Shown in pieces: positions 1-9,423 of a stretch of DNA of 64,000 nt. The position numbers were made by a program, and so were the translations under genes. This DNA is from Pedobacter sp. WC2423 (GTDB lineage Bacteria > Bacteroidota > Bacteroidia > Sphingobacteriales > Sphingobacteriaceae). Under the pieces are notes generated by a model, which saw only the letters and a list, made by a program, of their open reading frames with translations, made no database searches and was not told the DNA's origin. Position 1 is the first letter of the stretch; the number at the start of each line of letters is the position of its first letter. The stretch is taken from contig NZ_CP162005.1 of assembly GCF_040822065.1 (NCBI RefSeq), forward strand, positions 4,030,001 to 4,094,000, read 5' to 3'.

Positions 1-465
1 TGAAATCAGCTGATGCAGGAATTTCTTTGGATACTCTCCCTTAAATATTGCTATGGCGGTATTTAGTTCTCCGTCAAATTCCATATTCAGGCGCTCCATC
101 ATCAGGATAGAGATATCTTCATGCTGAATGCCTTTAACCAGTGAATATTCCAGGGCATGAGAAAATGGCCCATGACCGATATCATGGAGTAATATAGCTA
201 TGGTTGCACCTTCTTCTTCATCTTTAGTAATCTCGTGGCCCTTACTGCGTAAGATATCAATAGCCAGGCACATCAGGTGCATTGCACCAAGCGCGTGGTG
301 AAAACGCGTATGCAAAGCTCCCGGATATACCAGGTGCGTCATCCCCAATTGTTTAATGTAGCGTAGCCGCTGAAAAAAGGGATGCGAGATCAGGTCAAAG
401 ATCAATTCTGAGGGTATATTGATAAATCCATATACCGGGTCATTTATTATTTTCTTTTTATTCAA
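1..465 (-). CDS. HD-domain phosphohydrolase (3' part missing)
   Basis: This is the N-terminal ~155 residues of an HD-superfamily phosphohydrolase; the rest lies beyond the left edge. The HD signature is LLHDIGHGPFSH, preceded by a histidine-rich stretch HTRFHHALGAMHL. Such metal-dependent enzymes act on nucleotides or other phosphoesters, and the substrate here is unknown. I place the start at a TTG at 465 because the product then begins MNKKKIINDPVYGF. Another TTG lies 9 nt upstream (474), and an in-frame stop precedes both. A near-consensus -7 box (TTATTTTG, one mismatch) covers 472-479, only 6 nt before the chosen start. The gene diverges from porX. Confidence 0.85.
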   Translation of the reverse strand, partial: MNKKKIINDPVYGFINIPSELIFDLISHPFFQRLRYIKQLGMTHLVYPGALHTRFHHALGAMHLMCLAIDILRSKGHEITKDEEEGATIAILLHDIGHGPFSHALEYSLVKGIQHEDISILMMERLNMEFDGELNTAIAIFKGEYPKKFLHQLIS

Positions 466-569
466 TCTTGGCAAAATAAATTATACGGTACAAAAATTGC
501 TATTTTTATCCGTACTTAAGAAAGAGATAGCTCTTTTTAAGGATTTATTTACACCTTATATATACAATA

Positions 570-2123
570 ATGCAGGAAACCAAGATTCTATGGGCCGATG
601 ATGAGATAAACTTATTAAAACCGCATATATTACTATTAAACGAAAAAGGGTACCATGTGACTACATTTACAAATGGAAACGATGCATTGGAGGCTTTTGG
701 TAAGGAGCATTTCGACCTGGTATTTCTGGATGAAAATATGCCAGGCATGAGTGGACTGGAAACCCTGTCTGCCATTAAAAATATAAAAAGTGACATTCCG
801 GTTGTACTGATTACTAAAAGTGAAGAGGAAAACCTGATGGAGGATGCGATCGGTTCAAAAATTGACGATTATCTGATAAAACCGGTTAATCCTAAGCAAG
901 TATTGCTGACGATCAAAAAAATCATAGACAATAAAAGACTGATCAGTGCCAAAACTTCAATGGCATATCAACAAGATTTCAGACGTTTAGGCATGACACT
1001 GAATGACAAATTAAGTTATGAAGAATGGACAGAGGTTTATAAAAAACTTATTTTCTGGGAACTGGAGCTTGAAAAGTTAGATGATCCTCAGATGCATGAA
1101 ATTCTGACCATGCAAAAATCTGAAGCGAATACGCAATTCTCTAAATTCATTGAAGACAATTACATTGACTGGGTAAATAAAAGAGGTAAAACGCCTTTAT
1201 TGTCTAATGAGCTGCTTAAAAAGAAAGCATTTCCGCATATCAATTCTACTACTCCGGTATTTTTTATCCTGATTGATAACCTGAGATATGATCAATGGAA
1301 GATTATCAATCCTTTAATCACAGAACATTTCAGATTAGACGAGGAAGATATTTATACGAGTATCCTGCCAACAGCGACACAATATGCAAGGAACTCTATC
1401 TTTTCAGGGCTGATGCCTCTTGAAATGGAGAAACGTTTCCCTTCACTTTGGCAAAATGATGATGAAGAAGGTGGTAAAAACATGCATGAAGAAGCTTTTC
1501 TTGCAGATCAGATTAAACGCAGCGTACGTAAAGACTGTAAATTCAGCTATCATAAAATTCTGACTTATGATGATGGAAAAGCACTTAACGAGCAAATGAA
1601 CAACCTGATGCAAAATGAATTCAATGCAATCGTTTACAACTTTGTCGATATGCTTTCTCATGCCCGTACAGACATGGCGATGATCAGAGAACTGGCCAAT
1701 GACGATGCAGCTTACCGCTCATTGACACTTTCCTGGTTTGAGCACTCTCCTTTATTGGAGCTGTTAAAGAAACTTGCGCAGAAACAGGTTAAAGTAATTA
1801 TTACTACAGATCACGGTACCATCAGGGTAAAACATCCAAGTAAAGTAATCGGAGATAGAAATACCAATACAAATCTGCGCTATAAACAGGGCAGAAATCT
1901 GAATTTTAATGCAAAAGAGGTGTTTTTGATTAAAAATCCTCATGAGGCGCAATTACCTAAAATAAATATCAGTTCTAATTATATTTTCGCCAAAGAAGAC
2001 CGTTATTTTGTTTATCAGAACAACTACAACCAGTTTGTGAACTATTATAATGAAACGTTCCAGCATGGTGGGATCTCTCTGGAAGAAATGATGATTCCTG
2101 TAGCGACTTACAGCTCAAGATAG
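570..2123 (+). CDS. porX: PorX: response regulator with PglZ/alkaline-phosphatase-fold effector
   Basis: The 517-residue protein has an N-terminal receiver domain: acidic pair D10-D11, phospho-acceptor D54 in FLDENMPG, T82 and K104 in DYLIKP. After a helical linker comes a C-terminal PglZ domain of the alkaline phosphatase superfamily, with likely metal-binding motifs IDNLRYDQW (about residue 233) and TTDHG. This architecture is that of PorX, which in Porphyromonas gingivalis works with the kinase PorY and sigma factor SigP to control type IX secretion, and which has phosphodiesterase activity. No porY or T9SS structural gene is in the window. tsaE follows 9 nt downstream, so the two are probably cotranscribed. 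The identification rests on domain order and length. Confidence 0.92.
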   Translation: MQETKILWADDEINLLKPHILLLNEKGYHVTTFTNGNDALEAFGKEHFDLVFLDENMPGMSGLETLSAIKNIKSDIPVVLITKSEEENLMEDAIGSKIDDYLIKPVNPKQVLLTIKKIIDNKRLISAKTSMAYQQDFRRLGMTLNDKLSYEEWTEVYKKLIFWELELEKLDDPQMHEILTMQKSEANTQFSKFIEDNYIDWVNKRGKTPLLSNELLKKKAFPHINSTTPVFFILIDNLRYDQWKIINPLITEHFRLDEEDIYTSILPTATQYARNSIFSGLMPLEMEKRFPSLWQNDDEEGGKNMHEEAFLADQIKRSVRKDCKFSYHKILTYDDGKALNEQMNNLMQNEFNAIVYNFVDMLSHARTDMAMIRELANDDAAYRSLTLSWFEHSPLLELLKKLAQKQVKVIITTDHGTIRVKHPSKVIGDRNTNTNLRYKQGRNLNFNAKEVFLIKNPHEAQLPKINISSNYIFAKEDRYFVYQNNYNQFVNYYNETFQHGGISLEEMMIPVATYSSR

Positions 2124-2132
2124 CCTATTGAA

Positions 2133-2555
2133 ATGAACATTGAAATTAATCACCTGAATGAACTGGGCAATGCCGCTGAAGCACTGCTCAGTTTTGCAGG
2201 AAACGAAAAAATATTCGCCTTTGAGGGCGAAATGGGAGCAGGAAAAACAACTTTTATTAAAGTCCTCTGCCAGAAATTAGGCGTAACAGATGTAGTTAAC
2301 AGTCCTACATTTTCCATTGTAAACGAATATGCAGCACCCGCTCATCAGGCCATTTATCATTTTGACTTCTACAGAATTAAAAATCTGCAGGAGGTATTTG
2401 ATATTGGTTATGAAGAATATTTTTATTCCGGCAATATCTGCCTGATAGAATGGCCTCAGATGATCAGCGAATTGCTGCCTGAAAATTATATCGAAGTTGG
2501 AATTAAAGCGTTGTCAGAAGACAAACGTTCTTTCACCTTCACAAAAATTTCTTAA
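2133..2555 (+). CDS. tsaE: tRNA threonylcarbamoyladenosine biosynthesis ATPase TsaE
   Basis: This is a 140-residue P-loop ATPase of the TsaE (YjeE) family, with Walker A GEMGAGKTTFIK near residue 32, the family motif SPTFSIVNEY, and IEWP near the C-terminus. TsaE works with TsaB and TsaD to attach threonylcarbamoyl to A37 of ANN-decoding tRNAs in the cytoplasm. The length is typical. It follows porX by 9 nt and precedes alanine dehydrogenase by 47 nt, which suggests an operon. A TsaE next to a PorX-type gene has no obvious functional meaning. Confidence 0.93.
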   Translation: MNIEINHLNELGNAAEALLSFAGNEKIFAFEGEMGAGKTTFIKVLCQKLGVTDVVNSPTFSIVNEYAAPAHQAIYHFDFYRIKNLQEVFDIGYEEYFYSGNICLIEWPQMISELLPENYIEVGIKALSEDKRSFTFTKIS

Positions 2556-2602
2556 ATTCAGCTTATTTTTCTTAATTTCAATCAAAAAATCAGATAGACA
2601 GA

Positions 2603-3829
2603 ATGGCTACAGGATTACGGGAAGAAATGGCCTCTATTGCTCAGAAAGGACTGCTACAGCCTAAAGAGACATTGTCAGAAATCAAACAGAAAAGCAACAG
2701 CCTTTATATTGGAATCCCTAAAGAGATCTCTTTTCAGGAAACCCGGATTGCACTTACGCCTTTATCAGTTGCATTATTGGTCAATCATGGCCATAAAGTA
2801 TTGCTGGAAAGTGGTGCAGGTACAGGTGCAAACTTCTCTGACAATGATTACAGCGAACAGGGTGCACAGATTACATTCAATAAAAAGGATGTATATGATG
2901 CTGATATTATCGTAAAGATAGCCCCGCCAACGTTAGAAGAAATCAATCTGATGCATAAGGGCCAGACACTGATCTCTGCTTTGCAGATGGGTGCACTTAA
3001 AGAAGGTTATCTGAAAGCGTTACTCAATAAAAAGATCAATGCTTTATGTTTTGAGAATCTAAGAGATGAAGGAAATATTTTAACAGTTGTACGCGCAATG
3101 AGCGAGATCGTAGGGGCTACTTCCATCTTTATTGCCGCAGAGTATTTAAGCAGTGTAACCGGTGGTAAAGGCTTGATGCTGGGTGGTTTTACTGGTGTCC
3201 CCCCTACAGAAATTGTGATTCTTGGCGCTGGAACGGTTGGAGAATATGCAGCCAGAACAGCACTTTCATTAGGTGCTGAGGTCAAAGTATTCGACAGTTC
3301 TATATACCGTTTGCGCCGCCTTCAGAATAACCTGGGAAGCCGTGTATTTACTTCTGTAATGCAGCCTATCGTGTTAGGAAAAGCGGTAACAACCTGTGAT
3401 GTGGTCATCGGTGCTATCCGGGCTACACATGGCAGGAGCCCTTGTATTGTAACCGAAGAGACTGTAAGCAGAATGAAACCAGACTCTGTTGTCATTGATG
3501 TGAGCATAGATCAGGGCGGATGTTTTGAAACCTCTGAGGTCACTAACCATAAAGATCCTGTTTTCAGAAAACATGATGTTATCCATTATTGCGTGCCTAA
3601 TATCGCATCCAGAGTACCCAGAACAGCATCCTATGCCTTAACCAATATCTTTACCCCAATCCTGGTGGATATAGGCGAGATGGGTGGCCTGATGAGCCTG
3701 ATCTGGAATAAACCAGGCATCAGGGAAGCACTTTATATTTATAAAGGCCACCTGACCAGTAAAGATCTGGCTGCGAGATTTAATCTTCCTTATAAAGACA
3801 TCGAATTATTAGTTGCTGCCAATCAATAG
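2603..3829 (+). CDS. ald: Alanine dehydrogenase
   Basis: This 408-residue enzyme belongs to the alanine dehydrogenase / transhydrogenase-alpha family, which interconverts L-alanine and pyruvate plus ammonium with NAD(H). Visible features are the N-terminal motif PKEISFQETRIALTP (about residue 38), the Rossmann dinucleotide-binding motif VILGAGTVGEYAARTAL (about 200) and the family segment IDVSIDQGGCFETS. The first 35 residues precede the family's usual start, as is common in Bacteroidota copies. A transhydrogenase alpha subunit is less likely because no beta subunit gene is adjacent. The stop abuts the convergent MFS gene. Confidence 0.88.
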   Translation: MATGLREEMASIAQKGLLQPKETLSEIKQKSNSLYIGIPKEISFQETRIALTPLSVALLVNHGHKVLLESGAGTGANFSDNDYSEQGAQITFNKKDVYDADIIVKIAPPTLEEINLMHKGQTLISALQMGALKEGYLKALLNKKINALCFENLRDEGNILTVVRAMSEIVGATSIFIAAEYLSSVTGGKGLMLGGFTGVPPTEIVILGAGTVGEYAARTALSLGAEVKVFDSSIYRLRRLQNNLGSRVFTSVMQPIVLGKAVTTCDVVIGAIRATHGRSPCIVTEETVSRMKPDSVVIDVSIDQGGCFETSEVTNHKDPVFRKHDVIHYCVPNIASRVPRTASYALTNIFTPILVDIGEMGGLMSLIWNKPGIREALYIYKGHLTSKDLAARFNLPYKDIELLVAANQ

Positions 3830-5008
3830 CTAAGCTGTAACTGCAAGCTTCGGCTTCCAGATAAATTGCAGGTAAACTAATGCTGCAATGGTAATGCCTG
3901 TACAGATGAAAAATGTATGGGGTATTGTTTTGATATTGTCAATAAATAACCATCCTGCCAGCAAAGCTCCTAAACCAATTCCGGCTTCCAGTGCAATGTA
4001 CATGGTTGCCATAGCCTTGCCGCGATGTTTCGGATCGCTCAGATCTATTGTCCAGGCATTTACTGTTGGTGAAAGCATTCCTGTTGCTACGCCGTATAGT
4101 GCTGAAGCGGCCATTAAGGTAAAAGATGAATTCGCAAAGCCTATACATAACAGCGAAACGGCCAGTAATGCCAGGGATATTTTAAGGATTAAGATCCTTC
4201 CATGCTTGTCAGAGGCTTTACCTGCTACAAACCGGATCAGTAAAGAAGCCAGGGTAAATACCATAAAAAACAAGCCTTTATTACTAGTGCCGAGATATTT
4301 GCTCCAATCTCCGACTACAGTCAGGATTACACCATAACTCACATAACTCAGCAATGTAATTAAAGCTGCAGGAATCACTCTCCATTCAATAATATCCTGT
4401 CTTTTAATTTTCAATAAGGAGAAGCTGAAAGGTTTTTTTTCTTTCAGGGTTTCTTTCATATTTCCAAGAATTACAATGGATGATAAAGCAAAAATTGAAG
4501 AGCAATAAAACAAGACGTTAATGGAAAAATGATCGGTTATGGTACTTCCAATGGCAGGGCCGATGGCCATACCTGTACTGAAACAAATTCCATGAATCCC
4601 CATCGCTTCTCCCCACCTGTTTTTTGGAACCAGATCTGCTACGTAAGCTGCTGTTGCTGTTGGCTTAAATCCAGTAGAAAACCCATGAATTAATCTAAGA
4701 AACAGAAATCCGGCAACTGTAGTCAGTACAGGATATAAGAATCCGCAGACAAAGCAAACTATTGAGCCTACAGCCATTATCGGCACACGGCCGATAGTAT
4801 CTGTCAGTTTACCACTAAAAGGTCTGGAGATACCTGCTGTAAGCGTAAACAGTGCCACGATCAATCCTTTATAAGCAGCACCACCCATCGCACTCAGATA
4901 GGCAGGCAATTCGGGAATCAGCATATTAAAACTGGCAGAAAAAAGGAAGGAACTTAAACATACCAGGCCAAATTGCAGGGTATAAATCGATTGATCGGAC
5001 TTTTGCAT
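3830..5008 (-). CDS. MFS transporter
   Basis: The 392-residue integral membrane protein of the major facilitator superfamily has about 12 hydrophobic segments. The loop after helix 2 carries the superfamily motif GKLTDTIGRVPIM, and the second half repeats it as GKASDKHGRILI. The motif arrangement resembles drug or metabolite exporters, but the substrate cannot be read from sequence. It is monocistronic, converging on ald and reading away from dacB's 3' end. Its -7 box lies 7 nt before the ATG. Confidence 0.88.
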   Translation of the reverse strand: MQKSDQSIYTLQFGLVCLSSFLFSASFNMLIPELPAYLSAMGGAAYKGLIVALFTLTAGISRPFSGKLTDTIGRVPIMAVGSIVCFVCGFLYPVLTTVAGFLFLRLIHGFSTGFKPTATAAYVADLVPKNRWGEAMGIHGICFSTGMAIGPAIGSTITDHFSINVLFYCSSIFALSSIVILGNMKETLKEKKPFSFSLLKIKRQDIIEWRVIPAALITLLSYVSYGVILTVVGDWSKYLGTSNKGLFFMVFTLASLLIRFVAGKASDKHGRILILKISLALLAVSLLCIGFANSSFTLMAASALYGVATGMLSPTVNAWTIDLSDPKHRGKAMATMYIALEAGIGLGALLAGWLFIDNIKTIPHTFFICTGITIAALVYLQFIWKPKLAVTA

Positions 5009-5015
5009 ATCCGCA

Positions 5016-5023
5016 CAAAAATA
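5016..5023 (-). promoter_or_regulatory. -7 promoter element before the MFS gene
   Basis: On the minus strand this reads TATTTTTG, a match to the Bacteroidota -7 consensus TAnnTTTG. It ends 7 nt before the ATG at 5008, implying a very short or absent 5' leader. I see no convincing -33 TTG. Confidence 0.5.
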
Positions 5024-5163
5024 AAGATAAAATTTAGAGAAGCAGTTTAATTTCAGGTGATAAAATTATAAAGTACAGGATTGTTTCTCTTATGATTTAC
5101 AACCAGGAGTATACTTATTACATACCTTTTCAACCCCTGTTTACGAAGGTAACTGGCGGGTTT

Positions 5164-5234
5164 CTGTTGCAGTTTGAAGCGGGTTTGATACGGGTCGTGG
5201 CGTTTCAAACCCGTATCAAACTCAACCACAACAG
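5164..5234 (-). terminator. Long hairpin downstream of dacB
   Basis: Perfect 13-bp arms (5183-5195 and 5209-5221, GTTTGATACGGGT and its complement) enclose a 13-nt loop, and a second outer pair CTGTTG/CAACAG lies at 5164-5169 and 5229-5234. It sits 48 nt past the dacB stop. There is no clear U-run, so it may be a terminator, a transcript-end stabiliser or a small repeat. Confidence 0.45.
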
Positions 5235-5281
5235 CAAGGAAGACCCTTTTAGAGGTTCCTGAAAAACGAGAAGAACAAGGC

Positions 5282-6628
5282 TTAATACTGATCGTGGATG
5301 TATCCCATAAGTCTGGCCATTTCAGCCTGTAACTCTTTAATAGGGGTCATAAAATTATTATTCATGAAAGAAAAGGCAAGTATTTTTCCCTTTTTGGTGA
5401 CGATATAACCACTCTGGTTATAATTATTGGAAAAGGTTCCTGTTTTGGCAAATACAAAAGGATGTGTTGTTTTAGGATAGGCATTTTTAAGTGTCCCGCG
5501 CAGACCTCCGGCAGGAAGCATGCTGAAAAGTTTTTCTCTGTTATTTACCTCTTTATCGATCATTTGGAGCAGCATAATCATATCTCTGGGGCTGAACAAG
5601 TTCATCCGGGATACGCCCGATCCATCTACCCAGCGCGGGCGATCTGGCAAATCCTTCAGGTATTTGTCCAGCATATACCGGATTGCATCAGTACCGCTTA
5701 ATTTCTGCTGAAACTGATTCGAATAAACCAACAGCAGCTGCTCAGCAATAAAATTATCACTTGGCAAAAGCATCTCCCGGAAAAGGTCTTCAGACCTGCT
5801 GTTATAAATTGTTTTTGCAGTAGCCGGCATCTCCAGCTGAATAAGCTGTACATCACGTCTTAAGGTATCTCTCAATAGGTTCAACGTATTTAAAGTACTA
5901 GTTTGATAAGGAACCAACTGTATAAAATCAGCAGGAATAACCCCCGGAGGATATTTAAATTCGTTCTTTTCTAACACTCTGACTACCCTGAATTCCTTTT
6001 GATGATTTAAAGTATCTTTCAACAGACAATCGCTAAAATGCTGTGGATTAACTGTGAATCTTCCCTTTTCATTTTTGAACCTGACCAGGTTATCCATCAT
6101 AGGCAGTTCTGTTATTTCTGCCTGGGTATCATCGTTGTAATCGTCCCATGCCCAGCCTTGTCCATAAGCATAACCTGTATACCTGCCTGGTGCAAAAAAC
6201 AATTGCCTTTTACTGGTGCTTAAAAATTTAAAGGTTTTTTCCTCCCGCATTCCGCGCTTCAAAAAGGAAGGATCTCCTGTACCCCAGAAGATAAGAGAAT
6301 CTCCGCGCTCTATGTACCGTATGGACGGAATGGAATCAGGTATCAGTTTCAGTCCTGCGTAAAAAGTATATAACTTGGTATTAGAAGCTGGAATGAAATA
6401 TTTGTCCGCATTTTGCGCATAAATCATTCCCTGCTGATCTAATTCCGAAAGGGCAAATCCGACAAGATGCGAATGGAGAACAGGTGAATTCCTTAAAAAA
6501 TGAGAAACATTTTTAGCTAACCGATGCTGCACGGAGCAGCTTTCAAGCATCAGCAGAATCAACAATGCCGGTATAAAAAACCACTGAATACGGTATACTT
6601 TTTTTAATTCCATTACACGCTTTACCAT
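5282..6628 (-). CDS. dacB: D-alanyl-D-alanine carboxypeptidase/endopeptidase, PBP4 (S13) family
   Basis: This 448-residue S13 penicillin-binding protein trims or cleaves peptidoglycan cross-links in the periplasm. The catalytic motifs are all present: SNTK (S82-K85, in PASNTKLYT), SxN-type DGSGVSRMN, and KTGT near residue 393. A hydrophobic N-terminus ending LLMLESC gives a lipobox with Cys31, so the protein is probably a lipoprotein. An internal ATG at codon 6 is an alternative start. The upstream 157 nt separate it from a divergent metalloprotease gene. Confidence 0.92.
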   Translation of the reverse strand: MVKRVMELKKVYRIQWFFIPALLILLMLESCSVQHRLAKNVSHFLRNSPVLHSHLVGFALSELDQQGMIYAQNADKYFIPASNTKLYTFYAGLKLIPDSIPSIRYIERGDSLIFWGTGDPSFLKRGMREEKTFKFLSTSKRQLFFAPGRYTGYAYGQGWAWDDYNDDTQAEITELPMMDNLVRFKNEKGRFTVNPQHFSDCLLKDTLNHQKEFRVVRVLEKNEFKYPPGVIPADFIQLVPYQTSTLNTLNLLRDTLRRDVQLIQLEMPATAKTIYNSRSEDLFREMLLPSDNFIAEQLLLVYSNQFQQKLSGTDAIRYMLDKYLKDLPDRPRWVDGSGVSRMNLFSPRDMIMLLQMIDKEVNNREKLFSMLPAGGLRGTLKNAYPKTTHPFVFAKTGTFSNNYNQSGYIVTKKGKILAFSFMNNNFMTPIKELQAEMARLMGYIHDQY

Positions 6629-6699
6629 TGATATAGGTCGAATATATTGCTTTTTCCGAAAATACAGCCGTCCTTTGATTTAAACTGCGGCATATTTTG

Positions 6700-6720
6700 T
6701 AACGTTGCAATTACGTTGCA
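6700..6720. repeat. Direct repeat in the dacB/metalloprotease intergenic region
   Basis: ACGTTGCA occurs twice with an 11-nt period (TAACGTTGCA and TTACGTTGCA), about one helical turn apart. It is 65 nt upstream of the metalloprotease ATG and 72 nt upstream of the dacB start, so it could be an operator for either gene. No factor can be named. Confidence 0.35.
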
Positions 6721-6785
6721 TTATTTTAAGCTGACAATAGATATTTTTACGGCTTCAACCCAAACCCCAATTTTTTTGACTAACA

Positions 6786-9293
6786 ATGAATTCAAAAACT
6801 AAATTACTGGTTATTGCCGGTATATGTTTTTTAGGTACGGTATGCAGCGAAACTGCTTCCGCACAGAAAAAATCTAAAAAGACAGCCACTACTGCGGCGC
6901 CCGCTCCCACTATTCCAGCTCCCAAAAAAGAAGGGCTGAAGCCATTTTCCGAAGTGATTACTGCAAAAGCAAGAACTAAAAATGGATTATTCAAAACTTA
7001 TAAAGTAGACGATAAGTGGTATTTCGAAATCCCTGACACTTTGCTAAACCGTGAAATGCTTGTCGTTACCCGTTTAAATAAAGTGCCATCCGGTGTATCT
7101 GTTGGTAACCAGCAATATGGAGGAGAAGAATTAAATGACCAGGTTTGGCAATGGGAACGCCGCGGAAAACAGGTTTTTATCCGTGTACCCAGTTATTCTG
7201 TAAGAGCCGACAGCACTTCAGATATGTATCAATCTGTTAAAAATTCAAACCTGTCTACAATTCTTGCCAGTTTTGAGATTAAAGCTTACAATAAGGACAC
7301 CACAGGCGTTGTGATTGATGTCACTGATTTTTACAATGGTGATGTCGTGGCTATCGGCGCTACTGATGCCTTAAGGAAAGCCTATAAAGCAAGTGCTTTA
7401 GATGCCGGACGTTCTTATATAGACACGATCAAAACTTTCCCGATAAATATAGAAGTAGTGACCAGCAAAACTTACAGATCGGCAGAATCACCAATCGACA
7501 ATAGTATTGGTGCGGTAACTTTTGAATTCAATACTTCGATGCTCCTTTTACCAAAAACACCAGTTAAAGCGAGATTAACAGATCCAAGAGTAGGTTATTT
7601 CGGCCAATCCCAAACAGATTACGGAACAGATGCCCAAAAAGCTGAACGCACGGCCTATATCCACCGATGGAACCTCGTTCCTAAAGATACTGCGGCTTAT
7701 ATGCGCGGCGAACTGGTAGAGCCTGTTAAACCAATTGTAATTTATATTGATCCGGCCACTCCAAAAAAATGGGTCCCTTATTTAATTCAGGGGATTAATG
7801 ACTGGCAGGCCGCCTTTCAGGAAGCAGGATTTAAAAATGCAATTATCGGAAAGGAAGCCCCTACTCCTGCACAGGATCCTGATTTCAGTGTAGAGGATTC
7901 CAGATACTCTGTTGTACGTTATTTTGCTTCAAATATCGCGAATGCTTATGGCCCTCATGTTTCTGATCCACGTACCGGACAAATTCTGGAAACACATATT
8001 GGGTGGTACCATAATGTCATGAATTTATTAAGAAACTGGTATTTTGTGCAAACCGCTGCCATTAATCCGGCAGCAAGAAAAGCCAAATTTGATGACAAAC
8101 AAATGGGTGAACTGATCCGTTTTGTTTCTTCACACGAAATTGGACATACGCTTGGCCTGCCTCATAATTTTGGTTCAAGTTATGCTTATCCGGTAGATTC
8201 TCTTCGTTCGAAAACCTTTACCAATACCCATGGAACAGCACCGTCTATTATGGATTATGCGCGTTTCAATTATATCGCACAACCTGGTGATGGGGTAACG
8301 AAGTTACATCCTGAAATAGGTGAATATGATAAATGGTCTATTAAATGGGGCTATACTTGGTTTCCTGGTAACTTAACCGCTAAACAGGAAAGAGCAAAAC
8401 TGGATGTATGGACGATCGCTAAATCAGGAAATCCATTGTATTATTATGGCCGTCAGGGCACAAGCCTTGATCCGCGCTTACAAAGTGAGGATTTAGGCGA
8501 CAATGCAATGAAAGCCAGCACTTATGGTATTGCTAATTTAAAGCGTATCCTTCCGAATATAGAAATATGGACTTACCAGAAAGGAGAGGATTTCAGTGAC
8601 CTTAAAGAGCTCTACAATGAAGTTATTACGCAGTACAGCAGATATATGGGCCATGTAAGAGCAAATGTTGGCGGCATGAGTGAGAACTTTAAAACGACTG
8701 ATCAGAAAGGAACTGTTTATTCTTATTTGCCTAAAGTTAAACAAAAAGAAGCAATCACATTTTTCAATACACAGTTGTTTAATACTCCGGTATGGCTGAT
8801 TAATAATGAGCAGCTGAATAAATTCGATAACGGACAAATATTGAATAAAATAAAAGCAGTGCAAACCAGTACACTAGGTCAGTTACTGGCTCCTTCCCGT
8901 ATTGCACGCTTACTGGACAATGAGGCTAAAAATGGTACAGCAAATGCCTATACGCTTCCTGAACTGTTTACCGACCTGAAAACAAGCGTATTCTCTGCCA
9001 GCAGACCAGATGCTTTTAAACGTAATTTACAACGTTCTTATGTAGAGACGTTAACACAATTGATGACCAAAGAAATGGATGTTCCACCAGGAGCAAACTC
9101 CGAAGGACTTGCTAATTATGGCTTTACCCCTATTAATGTTTCTTTGTCGGATATAAGACCATTGGCAAGAGCTGAATTGAAATCACTGTTAACGCTCACT
9201 AAAGCAAGAGCTTTAGCTGGTGACAGCTTAACAAAAGCACATTATGATGATCTGGTAATCAGGATCAATGACATTCTTTTTCCTAAAAAATAA
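6786..9293 (+). CDS. Secreted zinc-dependent metalloprotease (metzincin motif)
   Basis: The 835-residue protein has an N-terminal signal peptide (ending near SETASAQ) followed by a low-complexity Lys/Ala/Pro segment. The zinc-binding motif is HEIGHTLGLPHN (H450, E451, H454, H460), the HExxHxxGxxH form of metzincins, and the downstream SIMDYARF provides the Met-turn. Overall length and layout match the Bacteroidota zinc-dependent metalloproteases with DUF5117/DUF5118-type N-terminal regions. It is probably exported to the periplasm or cell surface; the substrate is unknown. A strong terminator follows, so it appears monocistronic. Confidence 0.88.
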   Translation: MNSKTKLLVIAGICFLGTVCSETASAQKKSKKTATTAAPAPTIPAPKKEGLKPFSEVITAKARTKNGLFKTYKVDDKWYFEIPDTLLNREMLVVTRLNKVPSGVSVGNQQYGGEELNDQVWQWERRGKQVFIRVPSYSVRADSTSDMYQSVKNSNLSTILASFEIKAYNKDTTGVVIDVTDFYNGDVVAIGATDALRKAYKASALDAGRSYIDTIKTFPINIEVVTSKTYRSAESPIDNSIGAVTFEFNTSMLLLPKTPVKARLTDPRVGYFGQSQTDYGTDAQKAERTAYIHRWNLVPKDTAAYMRGELVEPVKPIVIYIDPATPKKWVPYLIQGINDWQAAFQEAGFKNAIIGKEAPTPAQDPDFSVEDSRYSVVRYFASNIANAYGPHVSDPRTGQILETHIGWYHNVMNLLRNWYFVQTAAINPAARKAKFDDKQMGELIRFVSSHEIGHTLGLPHNFGSSYAYPVDSLRSKTFTNTHGTAPSIMDYARFNYIAQPGDGVTKLHPEIGEYDKWSIKWGYTWFPGNLTAKQERAKLDVWTIAKSGNPLYYYGRQGTSLDPRLQSEDLGDNAMKASTYGIANLKRILPNIEIWTYQKGEDFSDLKELYNEVITQYSRYMGHVRANVGGMSENFKTTDQKGTVYSYLPKVKQKEAITFFNTQLFNTPVWLINNEQLNKFDNGQILNKIKAVQTSTLGQLLAPSRIARLLDNEAKNGTANAYTLPELFTDLKTSVFSASRPDAFKRNLQRSYVETLTQLMTKEMDVPPGANSEGLANYGFTPINVSLSDIRPLARAELKSLLTLTKARALAGDSLTKAHYDDLVIRINDILFPKK

Positions 9294-9315
9294 TCGGATC
9301 TATTCCCTTTAATCA

Positions 9316-9356
9316 GCCCTTAAGCTCTGTTTTTAAAGCTTAAGGGCTTTTCTTTT
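9316..9356 (+). terminator. Intrinsic terminator after the metalloprotease gene
   Basis: An 11-bp perfect stem (9316-9326 with 9337-9347, GCCCTTAAGCT and its complement) is followed by the U-rich tract TTTTCTTTT. It lies 23 nt after the stop. Confidence 0.85.
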
Positions 9357-9391
9357 ATGAATTCTTGTTATGATTAGCAAAGAAAGCCTGA

Positions 9392-9399
9392 TATATTTG
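9392..9399 (+). promoter_or_regulatory. -7 promoter element of the lipoprotein gene
   Basis: TATATTTG matches TAnnTTTG exactly. It lies inside the longest possible reading frame of the next gene (open from 9370), which argues that the true start is the ATG at 9424, 24 nt downstream. Confidence 0.6.
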
Positions 9400-9423
9400 C
9401 ATGAAAAAAGCGTTGTCTGTTAT

